This document shows, in pieces, positions 29,302 to 38,279 of a stretch of DNA of 46,053 nt. A program made the position numbers and the translations under genes. Every line of letters begins with the position of its first letter. The first letter of the stretch is position 1. Where the stretch lies: NCBI GenBank assembly GCA_043816305.1, contig JBDRHZ010000049.1, positions 1 through 46,053 on the forward strand, in the 5' to 3' direction. The notes below the pieces were generated by a model. That model was not told the DNA's origin. It worked only from the letters and a program-made list of their open reading frames with translations, and ran no database searches. This stretch comes from JAHIVN01 sp018816645. GTDB taxonomy: Bacteria > Patescibacteriota > Dojkabacteria > JAHIVN01.

Positions 29302-30729
29302 CTATATTTTCAACTTCACCGTGTAAAGATTTGATGACTCCTTTGAATCTTTGAGAAGAATAACAAGAAATGTTTCATTGACCGAAAGTTTAAAAGACCC
29401 AGGATGAGCTAACTTGCCTGAAAACAGAAGAGTTTTATTCTGTCCGTCAAAATCGTAGGAATATAGGGCATTCTTTGTTTGATCTTCTACTACTAGCTGA
29501 TTTGACTCCCGTGACCAATCGAAAGACAATTTCAGATTTGAATAATTTTTGGCCAAGTTGTAAGTATCAATTCGTATGCTTTTATTTGGCATTTCTCTTA
29601 TTAATGCCGACTTGAGAGTGTTTTTCTCTATGTAAAGGAAATGCACTCCATCAAAAGACCATTTGAGGAATTCAACTTGATTCTCAGAGAACTTAATTGG
29701 ATTCTCAAAATCGTTTTCATAAACAATTAGAGACCCTTTTTTACCAGTAAATGCCAGAACATTAGTCTCTTCAGAAGCAGGGCCAGATATTTGCTTGATC
29801 ATATCGAGACTTATATTGGTCTTGATTTCCGTTATTTGAAAATATTCATTGATCTTAAAAAGGTTTCGGCTCTTGTTGTCATAACTGTTTCGAAGAAGAA
29901 ACAAAGTTGAACCGTTAGATACTAATTGGGGGGCAAAGGCAGCGTTTTCTCTAGCTATTAATCTGAATTCTTTCGAGCCGAGGCTGTAGCTCGAAACTAT
30001 TTGTTCGTCTGAAATGATGAGATTTTCGCTTCCATGCTTGAACGAGACATCTGTTGGGCTGAATCCAATAATTTGATTGATGTTTATTACGTCTTCTTCT
30101 GAATTTTCAAGATTTATTAACTTAAAGACCTTAAAACTTTTTGTATTACAAGAGAGAAGAGCATTCTTGTTGTCATTTGATATTGAAAAGTTATAGCTCA
30201 TATTATCTTGACATTCTTCCGGGATAAGGTTCATCTTGCCAATCTTTGTGGGTTTTGTATCGGAAAGGGAAAAGATACTTTTTTCGAGTGGTATAAGCCA
30301 AATTCCTTGATTAGTTTTTTTGGATACAGTATAAAGGGCGGTGTTTCCATCATCGGAGAAAAATGCTTTCTCGACTTCTACAAAAGTAGCCTGTTCAACT
30401 TCTAGAGTTGAGGGAATCAAGGTTGCCGCAACACTCGACACAACAGCTGGTTCTACGGTTAATTCTTTTTTCCAAGTTTTATACCCGTCTTTTGCGATAC
30501 TAACTTCGTATGTTCCTGCTACAAGCTCAATCTTCTTGGGGGTCGTTTCCTTAGCTATACCATCGATGTTAATGATTCCGCCTGCCGGTGTGGATTCTAT
30601 ATCTAAAATCCCACTTTCCCGAATTTCGTCCTCCTTTATCGTATATCCTTTTGCAACTATTATTGCAATGATGGAGACTGCTGAGATGAATAATGTAACA
30701 AAAATGATAATACTGATATGTCTTTTCAT
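29302..30729 (-). CDS. PEGA-domain surface protein with beta-propeller-like body
   Basis: 475 residues. The N-terminus is a signal anchor (about 6-28). A PEGA domain (about 40-108) follows, with GILDIESTPAGGIINIDG and the typical K..GYKTWKKEL ending. The remainder is beta-rich with repeated blocks ending in short hydrophobic strands, like TolB/WD40-type propellers. PEGA domains are common on bacterial and archaeal cell surfaces and are thought to bind partner or wall components. No enzyme motif is visible. It is convergent with tRNA-Arg and divergent from mreB. Confidence 0.78.
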   Translation of the reverse strand: MKRHISIIIFVTLFISAVSIIAIIVAKGYTIKEDEIRESGILDIESTPAGGIINIDGIAKETTPKKIELVAGTYEVSIAKDGYKTWKKELTVEPAVVSSVAATLIPSTLEVEQATFVEVEKAFFSDDGNTALYTVSKKTNQGIWLIPLEKSIFSLSDTKPTKIGKMNLIPEECQDNMSYNFSISNDNKNALLSCNTKSFKVFKLINLENSEEDVININQIIGFSPTDVSFKHGSENLIISDEQIVSSYSLGSKEFRLIARENAAFAPQLVSNGSTLFLLRNSYDNKSRNLFKINEYFQITEIKTNISLDMIKQISGPASEETNVLAFTGKKGSLIVYENDFENPIKFSENQVEFLKWSFDGVHFLYIEKNTLKSALIREMPNKSIRIDTYNLAKNYSNLKLSFDWSRESNQLVVEDQTKNALYSYDFDGQNKTLLFSGKLAHPGSFKLSVNETFLVILLKDSKESSNLYTVKLKI

Positions 30730-30794
30730 ACTTCTATAAGCTAAAGTTCGACAAGTATATCACTTTCTATCCTAAAATTTAAGCAGAATTGTTG

Positions 30795-30823
30795 TTGATA
30801 ATCAGAGGACATAAATATATAAT
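30795..30823 (+). promoter_or_regulatory. Probable mreB promoter
   Basis: TTGATA (30795-30800), a 17-base spacer and TATAAT (30818-30823), about 37 bases before the mreB start codon. A T-rich segment follows in the leader. Confidence 0.6.
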
Positions 30824-30860
30824 GTGGCTGTAGTGCTAGACTATTTTTTTTCATTTTGGA

Positions 30861-31865
30861 ATGTTGGTTAAAAGAATCGGGTTGGATTTAGGAACGTCGA
30901 ATTCTCTTGTATTTGTAGAGGGAAGGGGAATTGTGATAAATGAGCCTACTGTTGTAGCGGTTTCAGTAGAAGATAGAAAAGTGCTTGCAATAGGGCAGGA
31001 AGCTAAAGAGATGATAGGCAAAGTGCCTGAAAACATCATTGTAAAGAGGCCTCTGCGAGAAGGTGTCATTGCGAGTTATCGGTTGACTGAAGCACTGCTT
31101 AAATATTTTCTAAATAAGGCAATTGGAAGGGTTAGAATCTTCAAGCCGGAAGTAATGATAAGTGTTCCGGCGGGGATTACTACAGTGGAAGAGAGGGCTG
31201 TGATTGAAGCAGCGTTGAGTGCAGGAGCAGGAAAGGTATATTTGCTCCCAGAGCCAATTGCTGCTGCAATTGGAGCTAAACTTCCTATTAATACCTCGGC
31301 AGGAAATATGATAGTAAATATGGGTGGAGGAACCACAGAAGTCGGTGTCATATCGATGAATGGGATTGTTTCATACGACAGTGTACGTACGGCTGGAGAT
31401 AGTTTAAATGAAGCAATAATTTCTCATATTCGGAAGGAGAAAGGTTTACTTATAGGAGAGCAGATGGCGGAAAAGATAAAAATAGCAGTCGGAAGTGCTA
31501 CCAAGATGGAAAAACCCCTTGAGGTTCAAATTAAGGGGAGAGACGCTTCAACTGGAATGCCCAGATCAATGATAGTGGATTCAAATAGTGTTGTAGAAGC
31601 GGTAACTCCTATACTGAAACAAATACTAGTCTCGGTGCGGGGTGTATTGGAAAAGACACCTCCTGAATTGTCATCTGATATAATTGATCGTGGTATGGTA
31701 TTGAGTGGCGGAACGTCTCAGCTTCGAAATATTGATGAACTATTTACCAAAGCAATAGGAGTTCCAGCGCATGTAGTTGATGACCCTCTGTTTTGTGTAG
31801 TTAGGGGGACAGCGAGTGCTCTTCAGCATCTTGAGGTGATCAGGAGGAGTCTCAGAGGTAATTAG
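30861..31865 (+). CDS. mreB: Rod-shape actin homologue MreB
   Basis: 334 residues, the usual MreB length. Actin-fold ATP-binding motifs are clear: phosphate 1 IGLDLGTSNSLVFV, connect 1 near PEPIAAAIGA, phosphate 2 MGGGTTEVGVIS and the adenosine motif VLSGGTSQLRNID. MreB filaments direct lateral wall synthesis. No mreC/mreD follows; the downstream region is 297 bases of non-coding sequence and then convergent genes. The nearby M23 hydrolase and ATP-grasp operon are other wall- or surface-related genes in the window. Confidence 0.96.
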   Translation: MLVKRIGLDLGTSNSLVFVEGRGIVINEPTVVAVSVEDRKVLAIGQEAKEMIGKVPENIIVKRPLREGVIASYRLTEALLKYFLNKAIGRVRIFKPEVMISVPAGITTVEERAVIEAALSAGAGKVYLLPEPIAAAIGAKLPINTSAGNMIVNMGGGTTEVGVISMNGIVSYDSVRTAGDSLNEAIISHIRKEKGLLIGEQMAEKIKIAVGSATKMEKPLEVQIKGRDASTGMPRSMIVDSNSVVEAVTPILKQILVSVRGVLEKTPPELSSDIIDRGMVLSGGTSQLRNIDELFTKAIGVPAHVVDDPLFCVVRGTASALQHLEVIRRSLRGN

Positions 31866-32162
31866 ATCTCTACTCTAGCGTTTTTGAATCTCATCTTCAA
31901 GAGCCTCTTCTTCATAAAGTCGTAAATGAAGGCTTATCCACAGCTTGAAGCACAATTTGTTTTCTTAGATCCTTTGTCAATTCAGCTAAACTTCACTTTT
32001 CGATAAAATAACTTGATTCTGCTTGAATGCCTTTTAGTTCCATTAGTTTTTCTGCCGCCTAGCTACTCTGTAAAGTAATCAGTAAGGATTTTATCGCATG
32101 GAAGATTATGTTGTCTTTAGTTGAAATATGAGTTTTTCACACTAACTTGATATTTTCCAATT
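31866..32162. other. Intergenic region between convergent mreB and the ATP-grasp operon
   Basis: About 300 bases without a supportable gene. I see no hairpin followed by a T tract on either strand, so termination here may depend on Rho or weak structures. No repeat from the rest of the window recurs here. Confidence 0.4.
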
Positions 32163-33026
32163 TCAGTGTTTTGATAGCTCTTCAAAGTAATCGATTATCT
32201 TTCCAGCAACATTTATTCCCGTTGTCGCTTTGAAACCTTCCCACTGTGGAATGCTGTTTGACTCGATGAAGTAAAGCTCTCCAGTATCTTGAGATTTCAT
32301 GATATCTATTCCGGCAATTTCAAGATTCAACAGAGGAGTGATCTTCTCAGCCATTTCAATTAATCTCTTGGAAAAGTCTTCATCAGCAACTTTTTTGCCA
32401 GAACCCCCTTGTGATATGTTTGCACGGAAATCTCCTTTCGGGGGAATCCTTTTATAAGTTCCGATAGCTTTGTGTCCGACAACTAGGACGCGGTAATCCC
32501 CATCGTTAGGGATATACTCCTGAACGAGTGTTTTGAATATTCTTTTGGAAAGTTTAGCATAGTCACTCTCAGTTTTGACAATATTCACTCCAAATCCCTG
32601 GGCTCCTGTAGCTGGTTTCATGATAAAAGGATTTCCGAGTTTTTCAGTGAGTCTACTAAATGTGTCTTTTTTTGACTCTTTTAGAGAATAAGTTTTGGGA
32701 ACAGCTATTCCTGCCCTTGCGACGATATGAGTCTGGTAAAATTTGTCTGAAAGTAGTGGATCTTTGAAATAACCAGAGTTGATAAATATCTTCTTGTTTT
32801 CACTGATTGTTTTCCCCAGGATCATCTTTGTGACTCTATCAGCACCATTTCTGAAAAGTACGATATCATACTCGAGCAGCTCTTTCGCGGTCTGGTCATT
32901 TTGGGGATCAGTTACGTTGACTTCTGAAAGCAGAATTCTTTTACAGGTATATCCTCTACTAGAAGCCTCCCTTTCTAAATCATCTGTTTGAAATGTCGGG
33001 TTTGGTGCGATAATTGCTATTTTCAT
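32163..33026 (-). CDS. RimK-like ATP-grasp ligase (third ligase of operon)
   Basis: 287 residues with the RimK/ATP-grasp layout: an N-terminal Rossmann-like domain starting MKIAIIAPNPTF, then the ATP-grasp fold with PFIMKPATGAQGFGVNIV (the ATP-binding lysine and glycine-rich loop), LVQEYI, and a metal-binding end FIESNSIPQWEGF in place of the usual ExN. Enzymes of this type form amide bonds, adding amino acids to proteins, peptides or cofactors. It is the last gene of a five-gene minus-strand operon, 9 bases after the preceding gene. The substrate cannot be named. Confidence 0.82.
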   Translation of the reverse strand: MKIAIIAPNPTFQTDDLEREASSRGYTCKRILLSEVNVTDPQNDQTAKELLEYDIVLFRNGADRVTKMILGKTISENKKIFINSGYFKDPLLSDKFYQTHIVARAGIAVPKTYSLKESKKDTFSRLTEKLGNPFIMKPATGAQGFGVNIVKTESDYAKLSKRIFKTLVQEYIPNDGDYRVLVVGHKAIGTYKRIPPKGDFRANISQGGSGKKVADEDFSKRLIEMAEKITPLLNLEIAGIDIMKSQDTGELYFIESNSIPQWEGFKATTGINVAGKIIDYFEELSKH

Positions 33027-33035
33027 GAAAAGCTT

Positions 33036-33992
33036 TTACAAATTTAAGTCAGGTCCGGGATATAGTGTCGTGAGATCTGAAAGAAGCAGAATGGCTAAGA
33101 CATTTCTATGCTCGATCTTTTCAAGTGACTTTTCCTGTTTGTCTCGAAGTAGAATTCCGCCTTGGTTGTCAAGTTCATTCGAAATTAGAATTTTGATTTT
33201 TTTAAGCGATGCATTCTCGATCTTTGCTAGTTTATAGCAAAGGCCTATCTCAGCGATGATATCATTGTTCTTTAGTTTGAGAATATCTGGAATTTCATCT
33301 TCAAGAAAGTTGTAAATCCAGCTGTACTTTTCCTGATCTATAAATTGCTGATAATATCTTGAGTCAGATATTATTATATGTGTAAATGAGTAAAGTTTGT
33401 TTTGATATTCTTCCCTTGTCTTAGGTGATTCGAAAAGCTTTTTTATTAAATCCAGAGACTCTGTTGTATAATCAGCAATTCCCAAATTCTTTAAGAAGAA
33501 CAAGGTATTTACAGTCTGAACAGGGTCGAATTTCATAAGTATCTGGTTATTAAAGTACTCTCGGAAATTGATACTCTTCAATTTATCCGCTGTATCTTTT
33601 AAGAGGGTAGGGGAGAAGTTCTTTTTGATTTTATAATCTTTTGCTCTGTTCAGAAACCAGATCAATTCCTGAAAATACTTGAATTCAGGGATTTCTCTAT
33701 ATATGGGAACTCTTTTCTGCAACCGTGGGGACTTATATTTCTTTAGACTTTCTACGTATTTTCTTCCTAGCGTTTTTTGCCTGCTATCATCATTAAGAGC
33801 ATTTATCAAGTCATGAAAGCTTCGGGTTCTTTGAATCCAGTACTTCCGAATATTCTTGATATACTTTTTGTTCCCGGTTGTGCGGTACAACCTTTCACTA
33901 TAGTGCCATTGTTTTCCTAACGGGAATTTTTCGAGCTCTGATTCAAAGCGCGATTTTAGCGTTTCTACTTGTTTGAGGTAGGATTTACTCAT
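33036..33992 (-). CDS. Hypothetical all-helical protein of the ATP-grasp operon
   Basis: A 318-residue protein I do not recognise. It is predicted to be all alpha-helical with repeated helical pairs, and has THIIISDSRYYQ near 210 and DIIAEIGLCYKLAKIE near 250. The spacing recalls alpha/alpha-toroid proteins, but no metal-binding set is obvious and I assign no function. Its start overlaps the end of the upstream ATP-grasp gene by 8 bases and it is followed after 9 bases by another, so it is firmly part of the operon. It may be a substrate carrier, cyclase-like enzyme or scaffold. Confidence 0.65.
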   Translation of the reverse strand: MSKSYLKQVETLKSRFESELEKFPLGKQWHYSERLYRTTGNKKYIKNIRKYWIQRTRSFHDLINALNDDSRQKTLGRKYVESLKKYKSPRLQKRVPIYREIPEFKYFQELIWFLNRAKDYKIKKNFSPTLLKDTADKLKSINFREYFNNQILMKFDPVQTVNTLFFLKNLGIADYTTESLDLIKKLFESPKTREEYQNKLYSFTHIIISDSRYYQQFIDQEKYSWIYNFLEDEIPDILKLKNNDIIAEIGLCYKLAKIENASLKKIKILISNELDNQGGILLRDKQEKSLEKIEHRNVLAILLLSDLTTLYPGPDLNL

Positions 33993-34971
33993 TTTCTAGC
34001 TCAAAGTAATATTTGAACACCTCCTTGCAGACGAAATTATCCATCTTTAAATCAGCATAATAATTGGCGCCGAGTTGTGGTGCTCTGTTTACTTCATTTA
34101 TGATGGATCTACTTGTTTTATAGGATTTGTTTAGATCTGGTGTTATAAAATCTACGCCTGCAAATGTTAAGCCAAGAGTACTGACTACTGAAGTAAACAA
34201 GGCCATATTGTCCAGGTGTATAGAGGCTGTATCCATTCTGGTTGTTTCTCCTCCGGTATTCATATTGCAGTTCTTACGGAGAAGTATAGTAGCACCTTTT
34301 TCTGGTACGGAAGATAGATCCAGTCCATTTTCTTGAAGAAATTCAGTTAAAGTTTTGTCAAATGGTATCTTTTGAAGATTTACTTTTTGTCTAATGTTAT
34401 TTTTAGCTTCTATTAACATTTTGATCGTAGAGCTCCCATTCCCTGCCACGAATGCAGGTGTTCTTTCGATAACATCAATTATCTTATCCTTGTAAACTAT
34501 TATTCTATAATCTTTTCCTGGACAATACTCTTCAATAATTATTTGGTTATCATAGTTTTCGGCTGTTCTGACAGCCTCGAGAACTTTACTTGTATCTTCA
34601 AGCTTGACGCTGACTCCTGTTCCTCCAAAACCGCACTGTGGTTTTACCACTAGTGGCGGCTGCAATTCCTTAAGCTTACTTAGTATAATTGAATCTTTTG
34701 CGTCTTTCTTGATTAGTACTCCCCTGGGGACTGGATATCCTGCACGTGACAAGATTTGTGAACCAATAAATTTCATATTTGCGTACAAACTTGAGGCAGC
34801 ATTATTTAGACCGATGATGTTCTTGTTTATATAAAGCTTCTTATTGCCGCGATGAAAATAGCCAACAGGTTTGTCTGTTATCAGATAAGTGAAATCTATG
34901 CCAAGATCTTTGGCTGCATCGAAATAAAGATCAAAGTACTTGTTCTCAGTTATTTTATTATAGATCTTCAT
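33985..34971 (-). CDS. Cyanophycin-synthetase/GshF-like ATP-grasp ligase
   Basis: 328 residues. The ATP-grasp core has PLVVKPQCGFGGTGVSV (about 106-122), IIIEEYCPGKDYRIIVYKDK, the glycine-containing segment around RKNCNMNTGGETTRMD, and the metal-binding end INEVNRAPQLG. The arrangement, with D-Y-R and the long insertion before GGE, resembles the ATP-grasp module of cyanophycin synthetase and GshF. These enzymes add amino acids to peptides through acyl-phosphate intermediates. It starts 2 bases after the ATP-grasp-peptidase gene and overlaps the following one by 8 bases. Confidence 0.82.
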   Translation of the reverse strand: MKIYNKITENKYFDLYFDAAKDLGIDFTYLITDKPVGYFHRGNKKLYINKNIIGLNNAASSLYANMKFIGSQILSRAGYPVPRGVLIKKDAKDSIILSKLKELQPPLVVKPQCGFGGTGVSVKLEDTSKVLEAVRTAENYDNQIIIEEYCPGKDYRIIVYKDKIIDVIERTPAFVAGNGSSTIKMLIEAKNNIRQKVNLQKIPFDKTLTEFLQENGLDLSSVPEKGATILLRKNCNMNTGGETTRMDTASIHLDNMALFTSVVSTLGLTFAGVDFITPDLNKSYKTSRSIINEVNRAPQLGANYYADLKMDNFVCKEVFKYYFELENE

Positions 34972-34973
34972 AG

Positions 34974-36416
34974 TTATGCGTTGAATTTCTTAGTCGGGTC
35001 AATTATGAACTGAGACAGGTCTCTACGACCGATAATCATAGGGTAGATCAGTCTGCTGCGATCTACTACATTTGCCTTTACTTCATATTTGATTCCAGAT
35101 ATCGTGATCATGAAAAGTATCATTGGACGGAGTGTTGTGCCATGGCTTGAGTGTATAATTGACAGATCAACAATATCCTCGTGATTCTCAATTGTTGCCC
35201 CGTATCTTTTTGAGAGCTCTTTTGCTTGGGATCTTGTCAAGTTATCTGGGATATTAAACTTGTTGAAGTAGTCTAATGCCTCTTTGTAACCAAGCTTTAC
35301 TGCAAGATTGGAGTCAACTGAAGTAATCATTGCACCTGTATCGATCTTCGCTTTTACTTTTTCTACTTCCGGTTTCTTTCTTTTCTCCTCTAAGTTCTCC
35401 TCTTTATGATAAAGATTTGCCCACTCTACAAATCCGATGACCTGCTTTCCAGTAATGTTCTCAACTTCCTCTTCTATTTCACCACCAAATAAATCTTTTC
35501 CGAGTCTAACACCTTGAGCCACGGACTTTACTCTCAAGCCCTGAGCCTTCTCTAGTCTCCATTTTAGACCATCTTTATTCGATAGTTGTATCGAAAGTCC
35601 TGGCCTAGCATTAAGCTCGACTATCATAGGTCCTTTTTCACGGTCCATTAAAAAGTCAATTGCTGCAAAGCCAAGCCCTGTAGCCTTTTGAGCTTCGATC
35701 GCATATCGAAGGATTCTGTTCCAGTAGGGTATTTTCAGACCACTCAGTCTTAGATTTGTGCCAGGTATGAATTCTACAGGCTGACTCTTCCCAATGATAG
35801 CATTTGTTGTAATTCCAGTGGAAATATCGATTGCAGCACCAATTGCTCCTAGTGCTAAGTTGCCCTTTCCGTTTGATTGTTTAGTCGGAAGCCTTACGTA
35901 AGACATGATGGGGATGTTGTTGAATACGACTATCCGGATATCCGGAGCTCCCTTGTATGCATAATACTTGAATATCTTGGGCATTTTAACACGCTCTTCG
36001 AAGAACACTTTATCGGGAGAGTTGTGAAGTGAGAACTTACCGTCAAGGATACTTCGAGCTAAGGTCTTTATCTGTTCCAAACTTACTCTGGTTCTATCAG
36101 CCTTAATCCAGTTCCCTTGTTTATCCCGATTATAGAAAATCTCTATTCCTCCGCCTTCTAAGCCAGTGACTGGTTTGATGACAAAAGAACTAGGGAGCAT
36201 GTTCCAATCAAAACTTTCTAACTCTGCATAATTACCAATAGATGCAATTAGCTGCGGGACTGGAATCTCGTTCTTTGTCAATATGATCTTTGTCAGGAGC
36301 TTATTGTCGGCAATTCTTTTGGCCTTTCTTCTATTATAAGGCCTAATATACCTGAGATTTCTCTCATTAATGCCGAGGACTCTTTTTCTGTTTTGCAAGG
36401 CTTTAATCAGATTCAC
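34974..36416 (-). CDS. Alpha-L-glutamate ligase-like ATP-grasp fused to RimB-like aspartyl peptidase
   Basis: 480 residues. The N-terminal half (about 35-320) is an ATP-grasp of the alpha-L-glutamate ligase-like family, with SSFVIKPVTGLEGGGIEIF (76-94) and IVELNARPGLSIQ (265-277). The C-terminal part (about 325-478) is a retropepsin-like domain of the RimB/ATP-dependent zinc protease family: AKIDTGAMITSVD with D359-T-G-A, and DRSRLIYPMIIGRRDL near 452-467. In many bacteria these are separate neighbouring genes next to a 7TM protein; here ligase and peptidase are one chain. The pair suggests an amide bond that is made and then trimmed or reversed. Its start overlaps the 7TM gene by 14 bases. 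Confidence 0.88.
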   Translation of the reverse strand: MNLIKALQNRKRVLGINERNLRYIRPYNRRKAKRIADNKLLTKIILTKNEIPVPQLIASIGNYAELESFDWNMLPSSFVIKPVTGLEGGGIEIFYNRDKQGNWIKADRTRVSLEQIKTLARSILDGKFSLHNSPDKVFFEERVKMPKIFKYYAYKGAPDIRIVVFNNIPIMSYVRLPTKQSNGKGNLALGAIGAAIDISTGITTNAIIGKSQPVEFIPGTNLRLSGLKIPYWNRILRYAIEAQKATGLGFAAIDFLMDREKGPMIVELNARPGLSIQLSNKDGLKWRLEKAQGLRVKSVAQGVRLGKDLFGGEIEEEVENITGKQVIGFVEWANLYHKEENLEEKRKKPEVEKVKAKIDTGAMITSVDSNLAVKLGYKEALDYFNKFNIPDNLTRSQAKELSKRYGATIENHEDIVDLSIIHSSHGTTLRPMILFMITISGIKYEVKANVVDRSRLIYPMIIGRRDLSQFIIDPTKKFNA

Positions 36417-37089
36417 TTTGGCTCATGATGCTTTTAAATCTAAAATATTCTTTTAGTCTAAAACCAGTCCATTTACCAATTATCAAGTTTAGAATTATCC
36501 CCAAGAGTGCCAAATAAGGATAATTCAATATGAGTTGATGAATGACGTTCCAGGTGATCAATAGATATGAGAGAACAGATATAAATAATGTGCTGAGGGT
36601 CAAAATATAAGCAGCTTTTCTACCCTTTTTAATGTAAATACTGATCATCTGTTCAGACACAGTGATAAGCAACAGAATTGGAAGTGTGTCAACTGCAACA
36701 AACCCCTCATTTCCTAAATATGCAGCAATTGCAAGCATTCCAAATACTCCAAGTGCTACTGATGAAAGTACGATGGACATCTTGGGGAGGTAGTGAAGTT
36801 TTATCTTTCTAGTTGCCTCATGAGCTACAGAGGCGGTAAAAAACACTACAAGTGATAAACCCAATCCATATTTCAAACCACGAACAAGGTTCATGCCACT
36901 GTCTTCAAGACCAAGCTGGTAAAATGCAAAGATGATTGATATAGGAGCGTATATGCCAAAAGTTCTCAGTCCGATTATCTGTCTCCACACAGCTATTATT
37001 GTTGCCACAATCGGCAGCATAAGAAGCAGTATAATTGATGTCTCTGGTATGCCCTTTGTTTCAATAAGAAACTCGATTAGTGGATTCAT
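36403..37089 (-). CDS. 7TM protein of the transglutaminase-associated family
   Basis: 228 residues with seven predicted membrane helices. The pattern GLRTFGIYAPISIIFAFYQL followed by a mid-protein PKMSIVLSSVALG matches the 7TM domain that in other bacteria is fused to an inactive transglutaminase domain and is encoded beside an alpha-L-glutamate ligase-like gene. Here the transglutaminase part is missing. As first gene of the five-gene operon it probably anchors the ligase machinery at the membrane or moves its product. No consensus promoter is obvious, though TATTAT-like -10 sequence lies upstream near 37120. Confidence 0.8.
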   Translation of the reverse strand: MNPLIEFLIETKGIPETSIILLLMLPIVATIIAVWRQIIGLRTFGIYAPISIIFAFYQLGLEDSGMNLVRGLKYGLGLSLVVFFTASVAHEATRKIKLHYLPKMSIVLSSVALGVFGMLAIAAYLGNEGFVAVDTLPILLLITVSEQMISIYIKKGRKAAYILTLSTLFISVLSYLLITWNVIHQLILNYPYLALLGIILNLIIGKWTGFRLKEYFRFKSIMSQSESD

Positions 37090-37260
37090 AAATTCGTAAT
37101 TGTTAACATTTTAATTGTATATAATAATACGGCTTGATCTCAGGGGTTTGGACAGTTTCAAATATGAGAGATTATACTACAAATATCAATGTGTAACAAA
37201 TAGAAAACTGAACTTGAGATAGGATAAAAGGCTCTTTGTCGAGGGGGTTTCTGGAGAAGT

Positions 37261-37288
37261 AAGCCGCAGGAAAAAATCCCGCGGCTTA
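37261..37288 (-). terminator. Hairpin after rplL
   Basis: AAGCCGC (37261-37267) and GCGGCTT (37281-37287) form a strong GC-rich stem 11 bases after the rplL stop on the minus strand. No T tract follows on that strand, so it is either a weak terminator or an mRNA-stabilising 3' end. Confidence 0.6.
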
Positions 37289-37298
37289 TTCATTGCTG

Positions 37299-37724
37299 TT
37301 ATTCTAATTCGACCTTTGCTCCAGCATCTTCAAGTTGCTTCTTCAATTCTTCTGCCTCTTCTTTCTTTACGCCTTCTTTGACTGCCTTAGGGGCGCTTTC
37401 AACGAGATCCTTGGCTTCTTTTAATCCAAGACCTGTTGCTGCTTTAACGGCCTTAATGACGGCAATCTTCTCGGCTCCAACTTCTTTCAGAATAACATTA
37501 AATGAAGATTTTTCTTCTTCATCTTTGTTATCTGCACTTCCAGCTTGTGGAACAGCTGCAACTGCAATTGGCGCCGCTGCCGATACTCCGAATTTGTCCT
37601 CTAGGGCCTTGACGAGTTGAGAAAGCTCGAGAACACTCATCTTCTCAACAATATCAAGAACCTTCTGTTGATCAGCTGAGAGCTTTACCTCTTTTTTCTT
37701 CTCAACTTTTTTCTCATCTGCCAT
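37299..37724 (-). CDS. rplL: 50S ribosomal protein L7/L12
   Basis: 141 residues. N-terminal dimerisation helices start near LSADQQKVLDIVEKMSVLEL, an Ala-rich hinge (about 50-70) follows, and the C-terminal domain ends VKEGVKKEEAEELKKQLEDAG. The C-terminal factor-binding helix GLGLKEAKDLVE is conserved. It carries a lysine/glutamate-rich extension of about 14 residues at the N-terminus compared with E. coli. L7/L12 forms the stalk that recruits elongation factors. Last gene of the rplKAJL cluster. Confidence 0.96.
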   Translation of the reverse strand: MADEKKVEKKKEVKLSADQQKVLDIVEKMSVLELSQLVKALEDKFGVSAAAPIAVAAVPQAGSADNKDEEEKSSFNVILKEVGAEKIAVIKAVKAATGLGLKEAKDLVESAPKAVKEGVKKEEAEELKKQLEDAGAKVELE

Positions 37725-37763
37725 TTTTACAAAATTAATAATTTAATTATAAGTCCCTATAAA

Positions 37764-38279
37764 TTAGGATTTGTTTTCAGATATGTTTTTAAGGATGTTG
37801 ACGAAATTAGTTATAGTGCCATTCATCACTCTAACGAAACTTGTTATCGGTGCAGCAATAGCACCTACTGCTGTTGCTAACATTACATCTTTTGAGGGAA
37901 GCGTTGCCAATTCTTCTACATCAGCTTGCGAGAGAGGAGTATCATCTAATAATCCGCCTGCTATTTCTCCCTTTTTTATCTCCCGAAGATATTCGTATAG
38001 AGTCTTGGCAGTCTCAGATGCGTCTCCTCTGCAGAAAAGTATTGCTTTCTGGTCCTTGAAATCAATGTCGTCGAAGTTCCGGTTTGCATTTTTTACTGCT
38101 ATTTTGAAAAGAGTATTCTTAACAAAATTCAACGAAGCATCATTTAATTTTTTCCTCAGTTCGTTCGCCTCATTTGGTGTTATTTGAGTTGGAGTAATGA
38201 CGAAAGCTGCATTTGCTTCTGTTAGATTCTTTACATAAGTGTCTACTAATTTCTGTTTATCCTGTTTATTTTTTGCCAT
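37764..38279 (-). CDS. rplJ: 50S ribosomal protein L10
   Basis: 171 residues from ATG 38279, the start that gives MAKNKQDKQKLVDTYVKNL. The frame is open for a further 42 codons upstream, but that sequence is the L10 leader RNA. The protein has the L10 N-terminal RNA-binding domain and the C-terminal helix (NFVNILKNISENK) that carries L7/L12 dimers. L10 normally represses its own operon by binding the leader, and that leader is visible here. Confidence 0.95.
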   Translation of the reverse strand: MAKNKQDKQKLVDTYVKNLTEANAAFVITPTQITPNEANELRKKLNDASLNFVKNTLFKIAVKNANRNFDDIDFKDQKAILFCRGDASETAKTLYEYLREIKKGEIAGGLLDDTPLSQADVEELATLPSKDVMLATAVGAIAAPITSFVRVMNGTITNFVNILKNISENKS

